Part shown: in pieces, positions 22,240 to 34,372 of the stretch
Numbering within the stretch: the first letter of the stretch is position 1
How the letters are laid out: each line of letters starts with the position of its first letter
Assembly (NCBI RefSeq): GCF_029867415.1
Contig: NW_026705785.1
Location: 186,001-250,000, forward strand
Origin: Vicia villosa
Lineage: Eukaryota; Streptophyta; Magnoliopsida; Fabales; Fabaceae
Length of the DNA stretch: 64,000 nucleotides
Reading direction: 5' to 3'
Made by a program: the position numbers and the translations under genes
The notes under the pieces: generated by a model
The model's database searches: none
Told to the model about the DNA's origin: nothing
Seen by the model: only the letters and a program-made list of their open reading frames with translations

Positions 22240-23649
22240 ATACTTGACGTAATTGGTCCTCGACAAGTATACGAAGTGTATCAGAGTAATATAAAAGGTT
22301 ATCGAACCCACCAAGACCTAATGGTCAACCTATCAATTTCTATTGCTACAATGTTTATCTAAGGAGGTTGAAATGAGAATTGGAATAGGTAAAACAAAAT
22401 AAAATAATAAACTTTAATTAATTCAGGAATGTAATACTAGAATGCAACTCTCGTCGGTCAATGGTACTCTTATTATTCCTAAGTTGAATTACCTACGGGA
22501 CAATATTTTCTTCCTTGAAAAAGAATTAATTAAAAAGGAATTGTCGCTCTCGCGTATCCGAAATCAGATTTTACTGTCTAATTTATATTGTCCACTCTCG
22601 CGTACCTGGAGCGCTTTGCGTTAAAGTAGAAAAAACCTCTTTTTAGAAATTAGTTTCTTTTAATAGTTGAAAAATGGTTTTGATTGAAAAATTTAATCTT
22701 TAAAGGGTTCCCGGTTTCCACTCGCCTAACCGAATTATAAACTTATAAACGCGTACAAAAATAGTTTTAAAATCACTTTTTGAAAATATCAAACTTTGCT
22801 AATTAGATAATATAGAGTTCTCACGGTGTTTATTAATAAAAAACATAACAATTTAATCTTAAGTACCAGACGAATTTCGATCTTACCTGGTGTATTTACG
22901 CTTCTACTCTCGTAGTAACCGATCAAATTAATCTTGAAAATTGAGATAAAATCAAAATAGTCCCAAAAGTAATTCTAAAGGAATAATAGACAGAGTACCG
23001 TCGAATCGACGGTCCTCACATTTCAACACTATTAGATTAGAAGGTCATATTCATGATAAACAATGAAGTATTTGGTTGAAACTTAGAATTTGACATATTA
23101 GGCAAAACAATTAAAACTAAAACATGCAATTGATAAATTAAACTTAAAAATTAAAGTAAAGACAACAACTTGTAATTGATTAAGAATAACGATTCAATTC
23201 AGAAAGTAAAGTTTGAAAATAGATTTTGTAAAAGAAAATAATCAACATGCATATAAATAATTGAACAATAGAATTAAACAGTACTAATAATAAAAACATG
23301 CTCCGACGGAGTCTTGAATCTGATACACATATATTTGACAGAGATGATTGAATAGAAAAGTAAATGCTGGCAAGAATAACTGCTACCCAATGAATTGCTC
23401 CAAACTTAATATTAGAACGATGCTATAACTCCCCAATGTGAAGAGATAAAGCTTTCAAAATAGTAAATATATGGCTTAAATTATGCTAAGCTTGGATGAT
23501 TTGAAAATAAGTCTAAACATGTATTTATAGTGTTACAAAACCCTAAAAAGTGAAGTCAAGGTTGTTGGATTTGTGTTAGAGAAAATAGGGAAAAGTGGGT
23601 GACCATTCCAAAGCAATTGGCTTTTTAAGGATTTCCCAGGCGTGACAAA
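22240..23649 (-). mobile_element. Athila-type LTR, inner portion
   Basis: Starts near CTCGACAAGTATACGAAGTG and includes two CTCTCGCGTA motifs (22550-22605), text typical of Athila-lineage LTRs in legumes. It continues after the insertions at 44689-44743 and 61125-61391. The inner boundary with the gag leader is not sharp and no primer-binding site was found, so some leader has been lost. Confidence 0.6.
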
Positions 23650-23742
23650 TGTAACACCCCATATTTTACATTTATTAATTTAATTGGAGTTTAAATTAAT
23701 TTCTTGGATTATTGGTATTTTAATTGGACTTAAGTTGGAAAT

Positions 23743-24186
23743 TATGAGATATTGGATCGAACTCTAGTATGGCCGAAGGGTAGCTTCTTGGTTCGACAAG
23801 GTTAAGAATGAAGTCGAAGGTTGTTCACATGCTTGTGTCGAAGATGCTAGGGTTGTTAGCATGTTAAATTAGGTTTTAGTGTTTAAACCCTAATTTGTTA
23901 AGTTAGCTTGTTTATTAAGTTGGCTTGTGTAATGGGCCTTGTGGAAAAAGCCCATTAGTTAGTATGTTAGGTTTTATTATAAATAGCATACTAGTCTCTC
24001 ATCATTGCTAAGTTGCAAATCCTAATTTAGGGTGAAAGAGGTTATTTGTTATTCTTGTAAACTTGTAATCTTGTTCTAAGAGAAAGTAAAAGAATAGCAG
24101 TTATAACCAATTATTGTTTTCCTCTTCTTCCTTGTCCTTTATTCTTCCTTGGTTTATACTTTGTTCTTGGCATTGAATTCACAACA
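23743..24186 (+). repeat. 5' LTR of the copia derivative
   Basis: Pairs with 25572-26015 and ends CACAACA. It is followed by TGGTGCGGTGAGCG from 24190, the likely primer-binding site; the matching tRNA was not identified. Confidence 0.9.
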
Positions 24187-24211
24187 AATTGGTGCGGTGA
24201 GCGTGGAGAAG

Positions 24212-25528
24212 ATGCCTTCAACAAAGTATGAGATTGAAAAGTTAATTGCCATGGTAGCACAGTTCGATCTTGAACTGGAACAGATGGATGTGAAGACTGC
24301 GTTCTTGTATGGTGATCTAGATAAAACGATCCTGATGAGGAAACCTGAAGGGTATGTCGAAAAGGGGAAGGAAGATTATGTGTGCAAGTTAAAGAGATCT
24401 TTGTATGGGCTGAAACAATCTCCTCGACAGTGGAATAGGAGATTCGACAAGTTCATGACACGCATAAGTTTCATTAGAAGTCAGTTCGACCACTGCGTTT
24501 ACTTCAGATTTCGACCTGGTAATTCATTTGTTATTTTGTTGCTTTATGTGGATGATATTCTCATAGCAAGCAACAATGTTGAAGATGCAACGAGGGTGAA
24601 GGTTGAACTCAATAAGGAGTTTGATATGAAGGATCTGGGAGCTGCTTCCAGAATTCTTGGAATTGACATTCGAAGAGATAGAAAGATGTCTAAGTTATGT
24701 TTATCTCAAGAGGCATACCTACAGAATATTCTTGAAAAGTTTGGTATGTCGAATTCGAAGCCAGTTGTGACTCCAACAAACCCTCAATTCAAGTTGAGTA
24801 TTGATCAGTGTCCCAATACTGATGTGGAAAGAGCCTATATGAATAGCATCCCATATGCTAATATAGTTGGTTCTTTGATGTATGCTATGGTCTGTACTAG
24901 ACCCGACATAGCATACGCAGTAAGTCTTATAAGCAGGTACATGGCGAATCCTGGAAAGGCTCACTGGCAAGCATTGAAGTGGATTTTAAGATACATAAAT
25001 GGGTCTCTGAAAAGAGTATTAATTTATGGTGGAGCTTTGGGTGAAGATGGTAAAGCAGCAATTGGAGGATATGTCGACTCTGATTATGCAGGTTGTATGG
25101 ATTCCAGAAAATCTATTTCTGGATATGTTTTCACTATGTTTGGCACAACAATTAGTTGGAAAGCAACACTTCAAAAGGTTGTTGCTCTATCAACCACTGA
25201 AGCGGAGTATATTGCATTAACTGAAGCTGTGAAAGAAGCATTGTGGCTTGAAGGTTTTGCGAAGGAGCTGAAACTTCAAGGTCGAGGTATCACTGTTAAA
25301 TGTGATAGTCAAAGTGCAATACACTTGTCGAAGAATTCAGCCTATCATGAGCGAACTAAGCACATTGATGTGAGGCTGCATTTCGTCAGAGGAGTAATCG
25401 AGCGTGGAGAAGTCCAAGTGCTGAAGGTTTCGACTGAAGACAATGCTGCTGATATGATCACCAAGACATTACCGAGTTGCAAGTTTTTCCACTGTGTGCA
25501 GTTGCTAAAGCTGCATGAAGAAAGCTAG
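24212..25528 (+). CDS. Gag-start/RT-RNase H in-frame fusion of the copia derivative
   Basis: I start at the ATG at 24212, the first after the primer site. The 5' residues [11 protein letters not shown] resemble a Tork-type gag start. They run directly into [20 protein letters not shown], the middle of RT, so a deletion joined the two in frame near 24242-24250. RT keeps the catalytic YVDD (about residue 113) but lacks its first fingers/palm part. RNase H motifs are present ([36 protein letters not shown]). The frame is open to the TAG after HEES. Lacking gag, protease and integrase it cannot support its own transposition. Confidence 0.88.
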   Translation: MPSTKYEIEKLIAMVAQFDLELEQMDVKTAFLYGDLDKTILMRKPEGYVEKGKEDYVCKLKRSLYGLKQSPRQWNRRFDKFMTRISFIRSQFDHCVYFRFRPGNSFVILLLYVDDILIASNNVEDATRVKVELNKEFDMKDLGAASRILGIDIRRDRKMSKLCLSQEAYLQNILEKFGMSNSKPVVTPTNPQFKLSIDQCPNTDVERAYMNSIPYANIVGSLMYAMVCTRPDIAYAVSLISRYMANPGKAHWQALKWILRYINGSLKRVLIYGGALGEDGKAAIGGYVDSDYAGCMDSRKSISGYVFTMFGTTISWKATLQKVVALSTTEAEYIALTEAVKEALWLEGFAKELKLQGRGITVKCDSQSAIHLSKNSAYHERTKHIDVRLHFVRGVIERGEVQVLKVSTEDNAADMITKTLPSCKFFHCVQLLKLHEES

Positions 25529-25559
25529 TTTGTTCCCTTGATGTTGTAGAGTTAGATCC

Positions 25560-25571
25560 AAGGTGGAGATT
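25560..25571 (+). other. Polypurine tract of the copia derivative
   Basis: AAGGTGGAGATT immediately precedes the 3' LTR start TGTGAGATATT. Confidence 0.75.
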
Positions 25572-26015
25572 TGTGAGATATTGGATCGAACTCTAGTATG
25601 GCCGAAGGGTAGCTTCTTGGTTCGACAGGGTTAAGCATGAAGTCAAAGGTTGTTCACATGCTTGTGTCGAAGATGCAAGGGTTGTTAGCATGTTAAATTA
25701 GGTTTTAGTGTTTAAACCCTAATTTGTTAAGTTAGCTTGTTTATTAAGTTGGCTTGTGTAATGGGCCTTGTGGAAAAATCCCATTAGTTAGTATGTTAGG
25801 TTTTATTATAAATAACATACTAGTCTCTCATCATTGCTAAGTTGCAAATCCTAATTTAGGGTGAGAGAGGTTATTTGTTATTCTTGTAAACTTGTAATCT
25901 TGTTCTAAGAGAAAGTAAAAGAATAGTAGTTATAACCAATTATTGTGTTCCTCTTCTTCCTTGTCCTTTATTCTTCCTTGGTTTATACTTTGTTCTTGGC
26001 ATTGAATTCACAACA
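25572..26015 (+). repeat. 3' LTR of the copia derivative
   Basis: 444 bp, same length as the left LTR, with the canonical TG...CA ends preserved. Confidence 0.9.
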
Positions 26016-28319
26016 GAAATTGTGTAAAATAAGCTATCGGGCCATGGCTTGTGCTTAGTGAAAGAGAGGTGCTAAATGGTTAGGACTTTTACTAAGTTAT
26101 AGTTTATTCTATTTTATTTTCATAAAACAAGAAATTGGGAAATAGAGGAGGAAAAGAAGAGAAGAAGAGAAGAACGTGAAAGAGAAGAGGAAGAAGAGAA
26201 GAGAATTCAAGAGAATTTGGCTAAGGTAAGAGGTGACTAATCTATTTAGCCTATATTATCAGTTTAATTATGATAAGCTTGATTATGTAGGTTGTGTATC
26301 CCAATTGAATGTGTATTAGGTTTTGGGGTTTTGGAATTATAGATTGTAATTTGAAGGATGTTGATGAAATTGATTATTTTGATGCATTTAGATGTTTGTG
26401 AATGATCCTTGATGTTAGATAGGCTTGTTGTATGATAGAAATGTGTTAAAATATGTGAGTTGGTTCTGTTTTGAGGTTGCAATCGTTTTGGTACAATTTG
26501 GTTTTAATTGGAGAAGGTGAGATATCAAAGAAAATGAGATTTTCTGCTACTAATACGCTGTAACCGGTTATGCTATGTATGGTAACCGATTACAGTAGCG
26601 AAAATAGTTAAAAACTAGGTTTTTAGGCATCATAACTGGTTACGCTCGGGGAGGTAACCGATTACACTGTAGACTCACGGAAAAAAAATTTCAAACTTCA
26701 AAATCTCATAACTTTTGATCCGTAAGTCCGTTTTGGGTGCCGTTCGAAGCGTTACGAAGCTAATGAAATGCTCTTTTTGATGAAAATAAATTTATTAGCA
26801 CTAGATGATTTAATTATTATGTGGTTTCGAAAATGACATGTAATTGTATATGTGCATGTCATGGATTAATGTTATTAAAGAACAATATGTATTGGTATTG
26901 TGTACTAGGTGCTAATTGTGATATATAGAATTGATGAATGCTAATTTTTATGCATTGTTGTAATTTTTACATGATGAATGTATGTCGTACAAGTGGTGGA
27001 TGATTTAATATGTTGAATTATGGTGATATGCTTAAATGTTAAGATTATATGGATAATTCTTAATTGCATATGTTTTTGGTAATTGTATGTATACATAAGG
27101 CTTAAATTTATCAAATGTAGATGTTGTTTTTGGTGGTTGTTAAGAATGACATTGTTTGTCTTGTATGCAATATGTCATTTGTGGTTGATAAAGGCTATGT
27201 GAATGCTATTGATGTTATGTTTGGTGTGTTTGTACATTGTGTGCATATTTTGATAAATGTAACAATGCGGTGGTGTTGTAATGACATAAATGTGAGGTTT
27301 ATGTTGTATTCAGTGTGAATACGTATGGTGTTATTGTTGAATGATGTTGAGACATATACATACTTTATTGGTGATGATAATGGTGAGTTATGATGAGACG
27401 ATGTAGTTCATCAGATCGGCGATGTTGTAAGTATGTTATATGTGTGCATTCATTCATATGCATATATAATCAGATTGGTGGTTGTATCCGATGGTGTTGG
27501 ATCAGTGGCTAATTCCCATTGTGTGGAATTAGCGAGTGGAGGTAGCCGTATCCTTGACGATGGTGGACTGGTGACATGGGTTAATCCCATGTTCGGTACC
27601 ACATGTATAGTGTTAGTACATTGCATATGCATTTGTTATAACATGATTGGAAGATTTCTAGTTGTCGCGGGGAAAAATCGTTGTCTTTTTTTCTGATGAG
27701 ACACCTGATGCCTTCTTTGGGCTCGAGTGCTCAAAAAATGATTTTTCTTTTGTACGGACCAAACTTTTTATTGTTTCCAAAAGAGGAAAAGGAAAAAAGC
27801 TGCAATAACCTAAAAGTGGGGGGAGAGATCTTTGGGTAAGAGGGTTGGTTATACGAAGGGAAGGTATTAGCACCCAACGTATCTATAGTACTCTATAGGT
27901 TTCTTTGCTTTGTTTTTCATTCCATGTTATTGAGAGGTTTTTGTGAAATAGGTGGGACCTAAGGTGTTTGTTTGATTATGCTCGCAAAGATCATCGCGAT
28001 CCTCTGCATACATATCCCTTAGAGGGAATCAGAGCATCTGTAGCTCGGGGTCTACGGGTGCTAAGGTTTGAATGGTTTTTTTTGTTTTTGTTTTGCTCGC
28101 CAAGGATCGACCTTGTGCCTACGTATTCTCAAAGGGATGTTGAGAAAGTCAGAGCAATCGTAGTTCCCACTTATGCTAGTGGAAGCAAAGGAAAATAGAC
28201 AAATGTCGTCTAAATGCTAGATGTATCTAATCTATATCATCACATACATCTGTTTGATTTTTGAAAATCTTTTCATTATAAGCCCTGGGCCATGCCACTT
28301 ATGGCGCTTAGAATGATAA

Positions 28320-28565
28320 AGATGTTTTTGTTTGTTTAACCAGCCTTATGGCAAAAACTTTCAATGAAGTCAGCCTTGTGACAAAAAGTTTTGATTAATC
28401 AGCCAGCCTCGTGGCAAAAGTTTCAATGAAGTCAGCCTTGTGACAAAAACTTTGATTAATCAGCCAGTATGGTGGGAAAACGGTTTGATTGATTAGCCAG
28501 CCTTGTGGCAAGAAAAAGTTTGATTGATTAGCCAGCCTTGTGGCAAAAAGTTTGATTGATTGATT
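28320..28565. repeat. Degenerate tandem repeat in LTR B (CAGCCTTGTGGCAAAAA type)
   Basis: Seven or so imperfect units of CAGCC(T)TGTGGCAAAAAGTTT followed by GATTGATTAGC or CAATGAAGT. Confidence 0.75.
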
Positions 28566-28654
28566 GTTTGTGATGATATATAAGAGATACTCCTAGCATA
28601 GAGATGAAAAATGTCTAATCTCCTAGGGTATTTGTTTTGGATATTGGGGATGCT

Positions 28655-28930
28655 TATAAGAAGCCCGTGGGTCCTTGTACGAAGCCCAAGAGGAGGCTAT
28701 CCGAGGGTCCTTGCATTGTAAGCCCAAGAGGAGGCTATGGGAGGGACAATCCAGGGTCCTTGCATTGTAAGCCCAAGAGGAGGCTATGGGAGGGTCACTC
28801 GTTTGTACAAAGCCCAAGGGGAGGCATGGTATAGTTGGTTTGAGCTCTTAGAGCGATTTCACCGGGAAACCATACTCTATGTCCTAACCTAAACTAGGGA
28901 GATTCTTTGCACGAAGCCCAATAGGAGGCT
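28655..28930. repeat. Minisatellite in LTR B with AGCCCAAGAGGAGGCT hairpins
   Basis: The unit AGCCCAAGAGGAGGCTATGG (stem AGCC/GGCT) recurs near 28684, 28720 and 28772, with variants near 28814 and 28915. Related repeats with GGAGGCCCATGG occur near 29235 and 29410, and CTCTCTAATATTCGAGAGG near 29551 and 29716. Confidence 0.75.
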
Positions 28931-30199
28931 ATGGGGAACCTAGTGTTGTACTAAGTTGAATAAGCATATATAACACAAACACACATATGAACAAGTACGA
29001 ACAAATATGCACAAGTACATGAACAAATATGAACAGTTATATGAACAGTTATATAAACAGTTATATATGACAAAGTGTGTGTATATAATGGAGTTTATGA
29101 AGGAAATATACCTGTAAGCATGATCCATTTGCATACACAAGGGCTCGGGACTCATACTCGGGGAGAGGCCCACTTGAGTTTATTCAAAGCTATGTAAACA
29201 GGTATTTACAAAGGCTTGGGACTTATACCTACATGGAGGCCCATGGTATATTTGGGAAGATTTGAAGAAAACCTTCATTTTTTTGATTTGTTATTCAAAG
29301 AAGTTAAACAAATTGATTGAGATATGTACAAAAAGGCGTACAATGAAATACCTAATTTCATGTACTGGAATGGGTATGTACAAAAGGGCTTGGGACTTAT
29401 ACCCACATGGAGGCCCATGGCATATTTTATGAAACATGGTTGATTGTTTTATTCACAGATGCGTCGTTTTGAAAAACTGTTTTGAAAGTTGGTTTTGAAA
29501 GAAGTTTTCTGTACAAAGAAAAACTGTATAAAAAGGAAAAAGGGACTTACACTCTCTAATATTCGAGAGGCCCATGTTTTATTTTCATAAAACATGGTGG
29601 ATGGTTTTGAAAAAAATGAGATTTATTTGTATGAAAAACTGTTTGGAAGTTTATTTGGAAAAAGTTTTCTGTTAAAACAAAAACTGTACAAAGAAAGACG
29701 AAAGGGACTTATACTCTCTAATATTCGAGAGGCCCCACATCGTTTTGAAAGTCAATTGATCAATTAAAAAGTTTTAATCAATAGTTTCAAAAAGAAATGG
29801 TTTGTCGTTTTTGAAAAGAATCGCGATCGCTCGTTTTAAAACGATTTGAATTTTGAAAGAAATCAATTTAATCAAGACAAACAAAAAGATTGTCTTCAAT
29901 TAACACTTAGATGATTAGGGTTTGCTTCAAAAAATATTTACAAGTGATTAAGTTTGAAAATCAAATGAAAAACAAATATTTTAAAGTATTTAAAAACATT
30001 TAAAAACATGTCATTTTAAACCTATTTAAAAATGTATCAAATAAATATTTTTTGGTGATTTTTTTTGGTATTCTTAAAATATATATATTAAATAAGAGGT
30101 GTGTAAAAAATGAATGAAAAATGAATTGATTTGGTTAGTTAAATTAATTGATGAAGTTGTGAAGAAAAATGAAAAAAATAGTGTCAAAAAATTGGTTTT

Positions 30200-30272
30200 G
30201 GTCTCACCAGGGTTTGAACCCACGCCCTAAGGCTCACTACTCAAAACACTTGCCAACTGAGCTGCGCGCGCA
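30200..30272 (-). repeat. tRNA-like segment within LTR B
   Basis: On the minus strand, CAGCTCAGTTGGCAAGTG (A-box-like) is followed about 40 bases later by GTGGGTTCAAACCCTGG (B-box-like). The T-arm pairing is imperfect and no acceptor stem closes well, so it is not called as a tRNA gene. It has the same orientation as the LTR. Confidence 0.55.
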
Positions 30273-33164
30273 GCTTGTTATTCATACGCCTCCACTTAAT
30301 TATATTTTAAAACATTTATTTGAATCCTTTGAATGAAAATCTGGCGCCAAGAACACACCCTAACTGAAATTCAAAAATCTTCAAAACTGTGTTGTTTTGA
30401 TTGATCAAAGGGTCTATCTCACTCGGTTTTTCACGAGGAACATGATGGTGCCCTCATAATTCATTTATTTCTGCTCTAAGGTGGTCAATTTTGTGATGAA
30501 CACGAAGAACCCTAATTCTGAGATTGATCATGAAATCGTGTATGATTGGTGAATTGTGAAATTGATTGAGGGTTAATGATCAGTGATAGTGCAGAAACAA
30601 GATGGTATGTTCATTTTTCATTTATGATGCATGTATGATGGAGTTTGAAGTTCATGAGCACTTACCTCAAAAACGGCCAAACTGAGAATTGGATTTTGAT
30701 CTGGAGGTGTTACAGATGCTTTGTGATGATCTGGATAGCTTCAATGGACCTTATGTGATGTGTTTGAATGCCTGGAATGAACTGGAAACCTCTTGATCAC
30801 CTTGTGGTACCCGAACTGCAGTTTAGCTCAAGTGAGGATCAAGCTAGTTGATTTTGATGTTTCAGATCATATGTGAGTGTTTGGATAGTTCATATGTGAT
30901 ATATATGAGGTGTTGGAAGTGTTAGTTTGGACAGAAATGATCTTGAATGGATTTTGGCATGATAAGGCCATGGTTATGCATATTTGAGAAGTGAGGTAGT
31001 GATTTTGAGTTTGAGGTGTTTTTGGGGTGTATGAGTGGTTCAAACACATCCCATATGATGTTTGTGGTTTGTGGGAAGCATCACTTTGGTCAGAACTTGC
31101 AAGGTTTGGAGGTTGAGTTTTCTACCTCACTTTGAAACACATGACTTGTAATTCAAGAAAGAAAGAGAAAGCCTATAATTTGTGAGACTTTGGTGTGATT
31201 TTGGATGGAGTTTGGAACTCTATTTATAGGCCAAGAGTTCTGAACTCAGAACTTTGCAAGTTGATCAAGAATTGGTGATTTGGCATTTGGGATAGAAAGG
31301 AATCTTTTACATTTAATGCATGTGGTTAAAAGTTACTAAACCATGGTTAAATCCCAAGCTTCTTATCCTCTTCCATTCTGATCTCATATCAGAAAATATC
31401 TCTTCAATTATTTCCTTGGTGTGTGTCATACCCCAAAATTTGCCCTCCATGTTCCATTCACAATGATTCAAGGTTCAAGATTCAGTGCCAAAGCTTTGCT
31501 CAAACAATCCCCAAGATCCACAGTCAATTGATTCAAACTTGAAGGTCAACTGCAATCAAAGCATGATTCAAACTATGATCATTGGTCAAACATCAAGTAT
31601 AGAGGTGCATAACTATCATTTGATCAAAGATTGATCATGATTCCATTAATAGAAACTCAGAGATGAACAAATGCAAAAAGGTTCAAATTAGGGTTTCTTA
31701 GGAGAAAGTCAACCCAACTTTGACTGGGCATAACTTTCACATGGAACATCAAAAATCTCCCACTCAAAGCCTATTTTGAAGGAAATTGGATTCTCTACAA
31801 CTTTGTCCCTCACAAGCCAGGGCTAGAAATGATTCATTTAAGAGGTACAGTGCAAAAGATTACAGGTCCTTTTCGGGCATCCTTTAAAAGCAGTTTTTTT
31901 CCAAGGAGGATATGATCAAGATAAAAGTTCCAAATGGAAAATATGTTCCAAAGTGGCTTGTAGAGGACCTCTTGAGGTTTCCAAAAAGTATTAGAAATCC
32001 TTCATAGCTCAAAAATTGAGTGAGATATGATTGATCAAAGTTGGGTGACTTTTGGAGGTAAAATGTGAAAAGAGAAGGTTCAAATGGAGAAACTTTGCAA
32101 ATGGGCCTATGGTATTATGATTAAATCTTGATCCACAAGTCACTAGCATGCCCAAAACCATATGCCACGAAATTTGACTCATTATTTGATTTAATATGAT
32201 TTTTTATCTCATTTTTAATGATTTAATTAAGTGAAAAATCAAATATTTTGTTAAATAAGTACATATAGATTGATTCCAATCAATATTAATGACAAATATA
32301 ATATAATTTTCGTGCATATTGGTTGGAGAAAGTTTGAAACAAATTTGATCAAAAAATAGAAAGTTTCCATTCATGAACAAAATCAAATTTTTTCAAACTT
32401 GCAAGATTCGATTCAATGATCTTTGGGCCATAATTCTTAACCTAATTCACTCTTCTATAAGTAGTGAATAAAAGGCACACGAATAGGGGTTGAAAAAGCG
32501 GGGGCAGAAGAGAGCCTTCAAGAACTGGAAAATTGGCAAAAAAAGTGAATTCGGATTTGGGGAATTAAAGGCTTTCAAAAGGTTTTGAAGATTGCTACAC
32601 GTCCATTGGAGTTTGCTGAAGCTATTGGGATACTTGCGCGACATCAACACTCCCAGAATAGCCTCCGATTGACCAAGGTATGTGACTTTGAAACTTGGTT
32701 CGATTAGGCTATGGCATGCATTCTCATCGGTTTTTATTGGGGTTTTATGAATATTGTTGATGCTGTGGTTGTTTCTGAATCGTTAATTGGCTTTCTGATC
32801 AATATATTCGTCATCGGCCATTGAAGGCCGAGCAAGCTCTTTAGGGTTTAAATTGGGGGTTTTCCGCCTGGGTAAAATTAGGCCATAATAGTTGTAGGAT
32901 TGGATTCGTATGATAGAAACGAAGGGGAAGGATAGGTCGCGCCTTATTTATATGAACGTATATGCGAATCGCTGTTTTACAGGTTTAATGGCTACGAAAA
33001 ATTGCGTGGCAAAATCGTAGCAAATTCATAGAGTTTTTTTGCAGGTGTTTTGGGGAAGATGATGGCGTGTCAACGCCCGGTTGGTGCGTTTGAATTCGCG
33101 CGCGCGTTTCCATGTATATGTTTCATTTTTTTATATTGCAACGAGCATGAGTCTTAAACAGTTG

Positions 33165-33238
33165 AGACGTTTGGTTGAGTTGGTTAAAGGGCGCGTCTGG
33201 GAGTGGGAGGTCATGGGTTCGAGCCTCTCCTCCTTCAT
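33165..33238 (+). repeat. tRNA-like segment in the LTR of element C
   Basis: TTGGTTGAGTTGGTTAAAGG (A-box-like), then GTCATGGGTTCGAGCCTCTC (B-box-like) about 45 bases on. Stems are imperfect. The second copy lies in the 3' LTR at about 41556-41629. Confidence 0.5.
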
Positions 33239-34051
33239 TATTTTTCTGATAAAATCACTTCTTGATCTGGTGTCTGCGCTTGCGCATAGACTACCATACG
33301 CCCTCACGATCCAACCCTCAATTTCCCACTAACCTAGATCTAACACCCCAGATTGAATCCCCATATTATGATCCCTCAAGCCAACCATATTAAATCAAAA
33401 TCTCTAACTAACTTATTTATTTTAATTAATTTAAATATTTTGGTTAATCACATTTAACATTTATTTGTATAATAATTTATTTTTATAAATAAGTTAATAT
33501 ATATTATAAAATGTTAAATTTCTAACTTATTGATTCGTTTCGATTAAATCCATTAATCGTGATGGGCGATAATCGATTTTCCTAAATAATTATTTAATTA
33601 AAATGTAAATAATTTCTATTTAGTTAAATGGTTGCAACTATTTTATTAGTTGTGATGATTAACTTTCCTATTTTTTTCTAAATTCCAATTTGTTATTATT
33701 TGTAATCGTGTTAATCGGTTATGAGGGGTAACAATACAAAATAAAATTCACAAAAAAATAATAAAACACAGTAATCCATTATTAGTGATAATCGAATCAA
33801 TCGATTTGAATTAGTAATGGTACAAAACTCCTAATCTTTTGACTATGGTGATCAAACCTATTGATCATCGCGGTTAATTGTGCCAAATCAGGGTTGTACG
33901 CCCAAACAAATTCCAAAACACTTTTCAAACACTTTTCAAACTTCAATTCCCAAATACGGATTTTTATCCTCATTCAAACTACGTCAGGCTATTCAAAGCC
34001 TTCAAACCTTCAAATCAAATTTCAAACCTTAAGGGCGTACAACCCGTCCCC

Positions 34052-34095
34052 CGAACTACGTTGACTCTGATTCTCCATAAGGAGATACGTAGGCA
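34052..34095 (+). promoter_or_regulatory. Conserved LTR hairpin module (GAACTACG..CTCTGATT..ATACGTAGGC)
   Basis: GAACTACGTTGACTCTGATT, then CTCC-ATAA-GGAG as a small stem-loop, then ATACGTAGGCA. Versions of the same flanks occur in LTRs A, B and D around stems of different sequence. The role is unknown. Confidence 0.55.
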
Positions 34096-34354
34096 CTTGG
34101 CAACAAGGCGAGTCCCCTTCCCTAAAATCTCAATTTTCCCCTTATTCATTTCCTTACCTATAAACTTCAATAATTTTAGCCACAAACCTTTACCTTAGAT
34201 TCAAAGCCAATAGGAAAGGGTTGAGGGTGCCTAACACCTTCCCTCGACCTGAATATAGTATCTTACCCTGATCTCTATACTGCGTAGGGTTTCCTATTCG
34301 CCCTTCAGAATAGGTGGCGACTCTAAGTTTAAATTTTAGGCAGGTTGCTACAGC

Positions 34355-34372
34355 TGGCGACTCTGCTGGGGA
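34355..34372 (+). other. Primer-binding site of element C (tRNA-Arg type)
   Basis: TGGCGACTCTGCTGGGGA, two bases after the LTR. This is the sequence known for Ogre elements, complementary to the 3' end of a tRNA-Arg. Confidence 0.9.

Larger units (their letters stand above)
23743..26015 (+). mobile_element. Copia (Tork-like) deletion derivative, 2.3 kb
   Basis: Two 444-bp LTRs flanked by a perfect TSD GAAAT (23738-23742 and 26016-26020). About ten differences separate the LTRs. The left LTR starts TATGAG, the right one TGTGAG, so the left terminal TG has mutated. Between them are a leader, a short gag start fused in frame to RT-RNase H, and a polypurine tract. Protease, integrase and nearly all of gag are missing. 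Confidence 0.9.
31424..34352 (+). repeat. 5' LTR of element C
   Basis: TGTCATACCCC...GGTTGCTACA. It contains a tRNA-like segment (33165-33238), a hairpin module (34052-34095), the GAGGG...CCCTC motif (34223-34245) and a PBS-like decamer (34315-34324). Confidence 0.95.

Noticed and set aside
30200..30272. Functional tRNA gene
   Set aside because: A- and B-box-like text is present but the acceptor stem does not close and the T stem is mismatched; kept only as a tRNA-like segment.
33861..34198. 67- and 106-residue frames in the C LTR (also at 42252-42589)
   Set aside because: Identical copies in both LTRs, no domain, overlapping the conserved RNA-like module.
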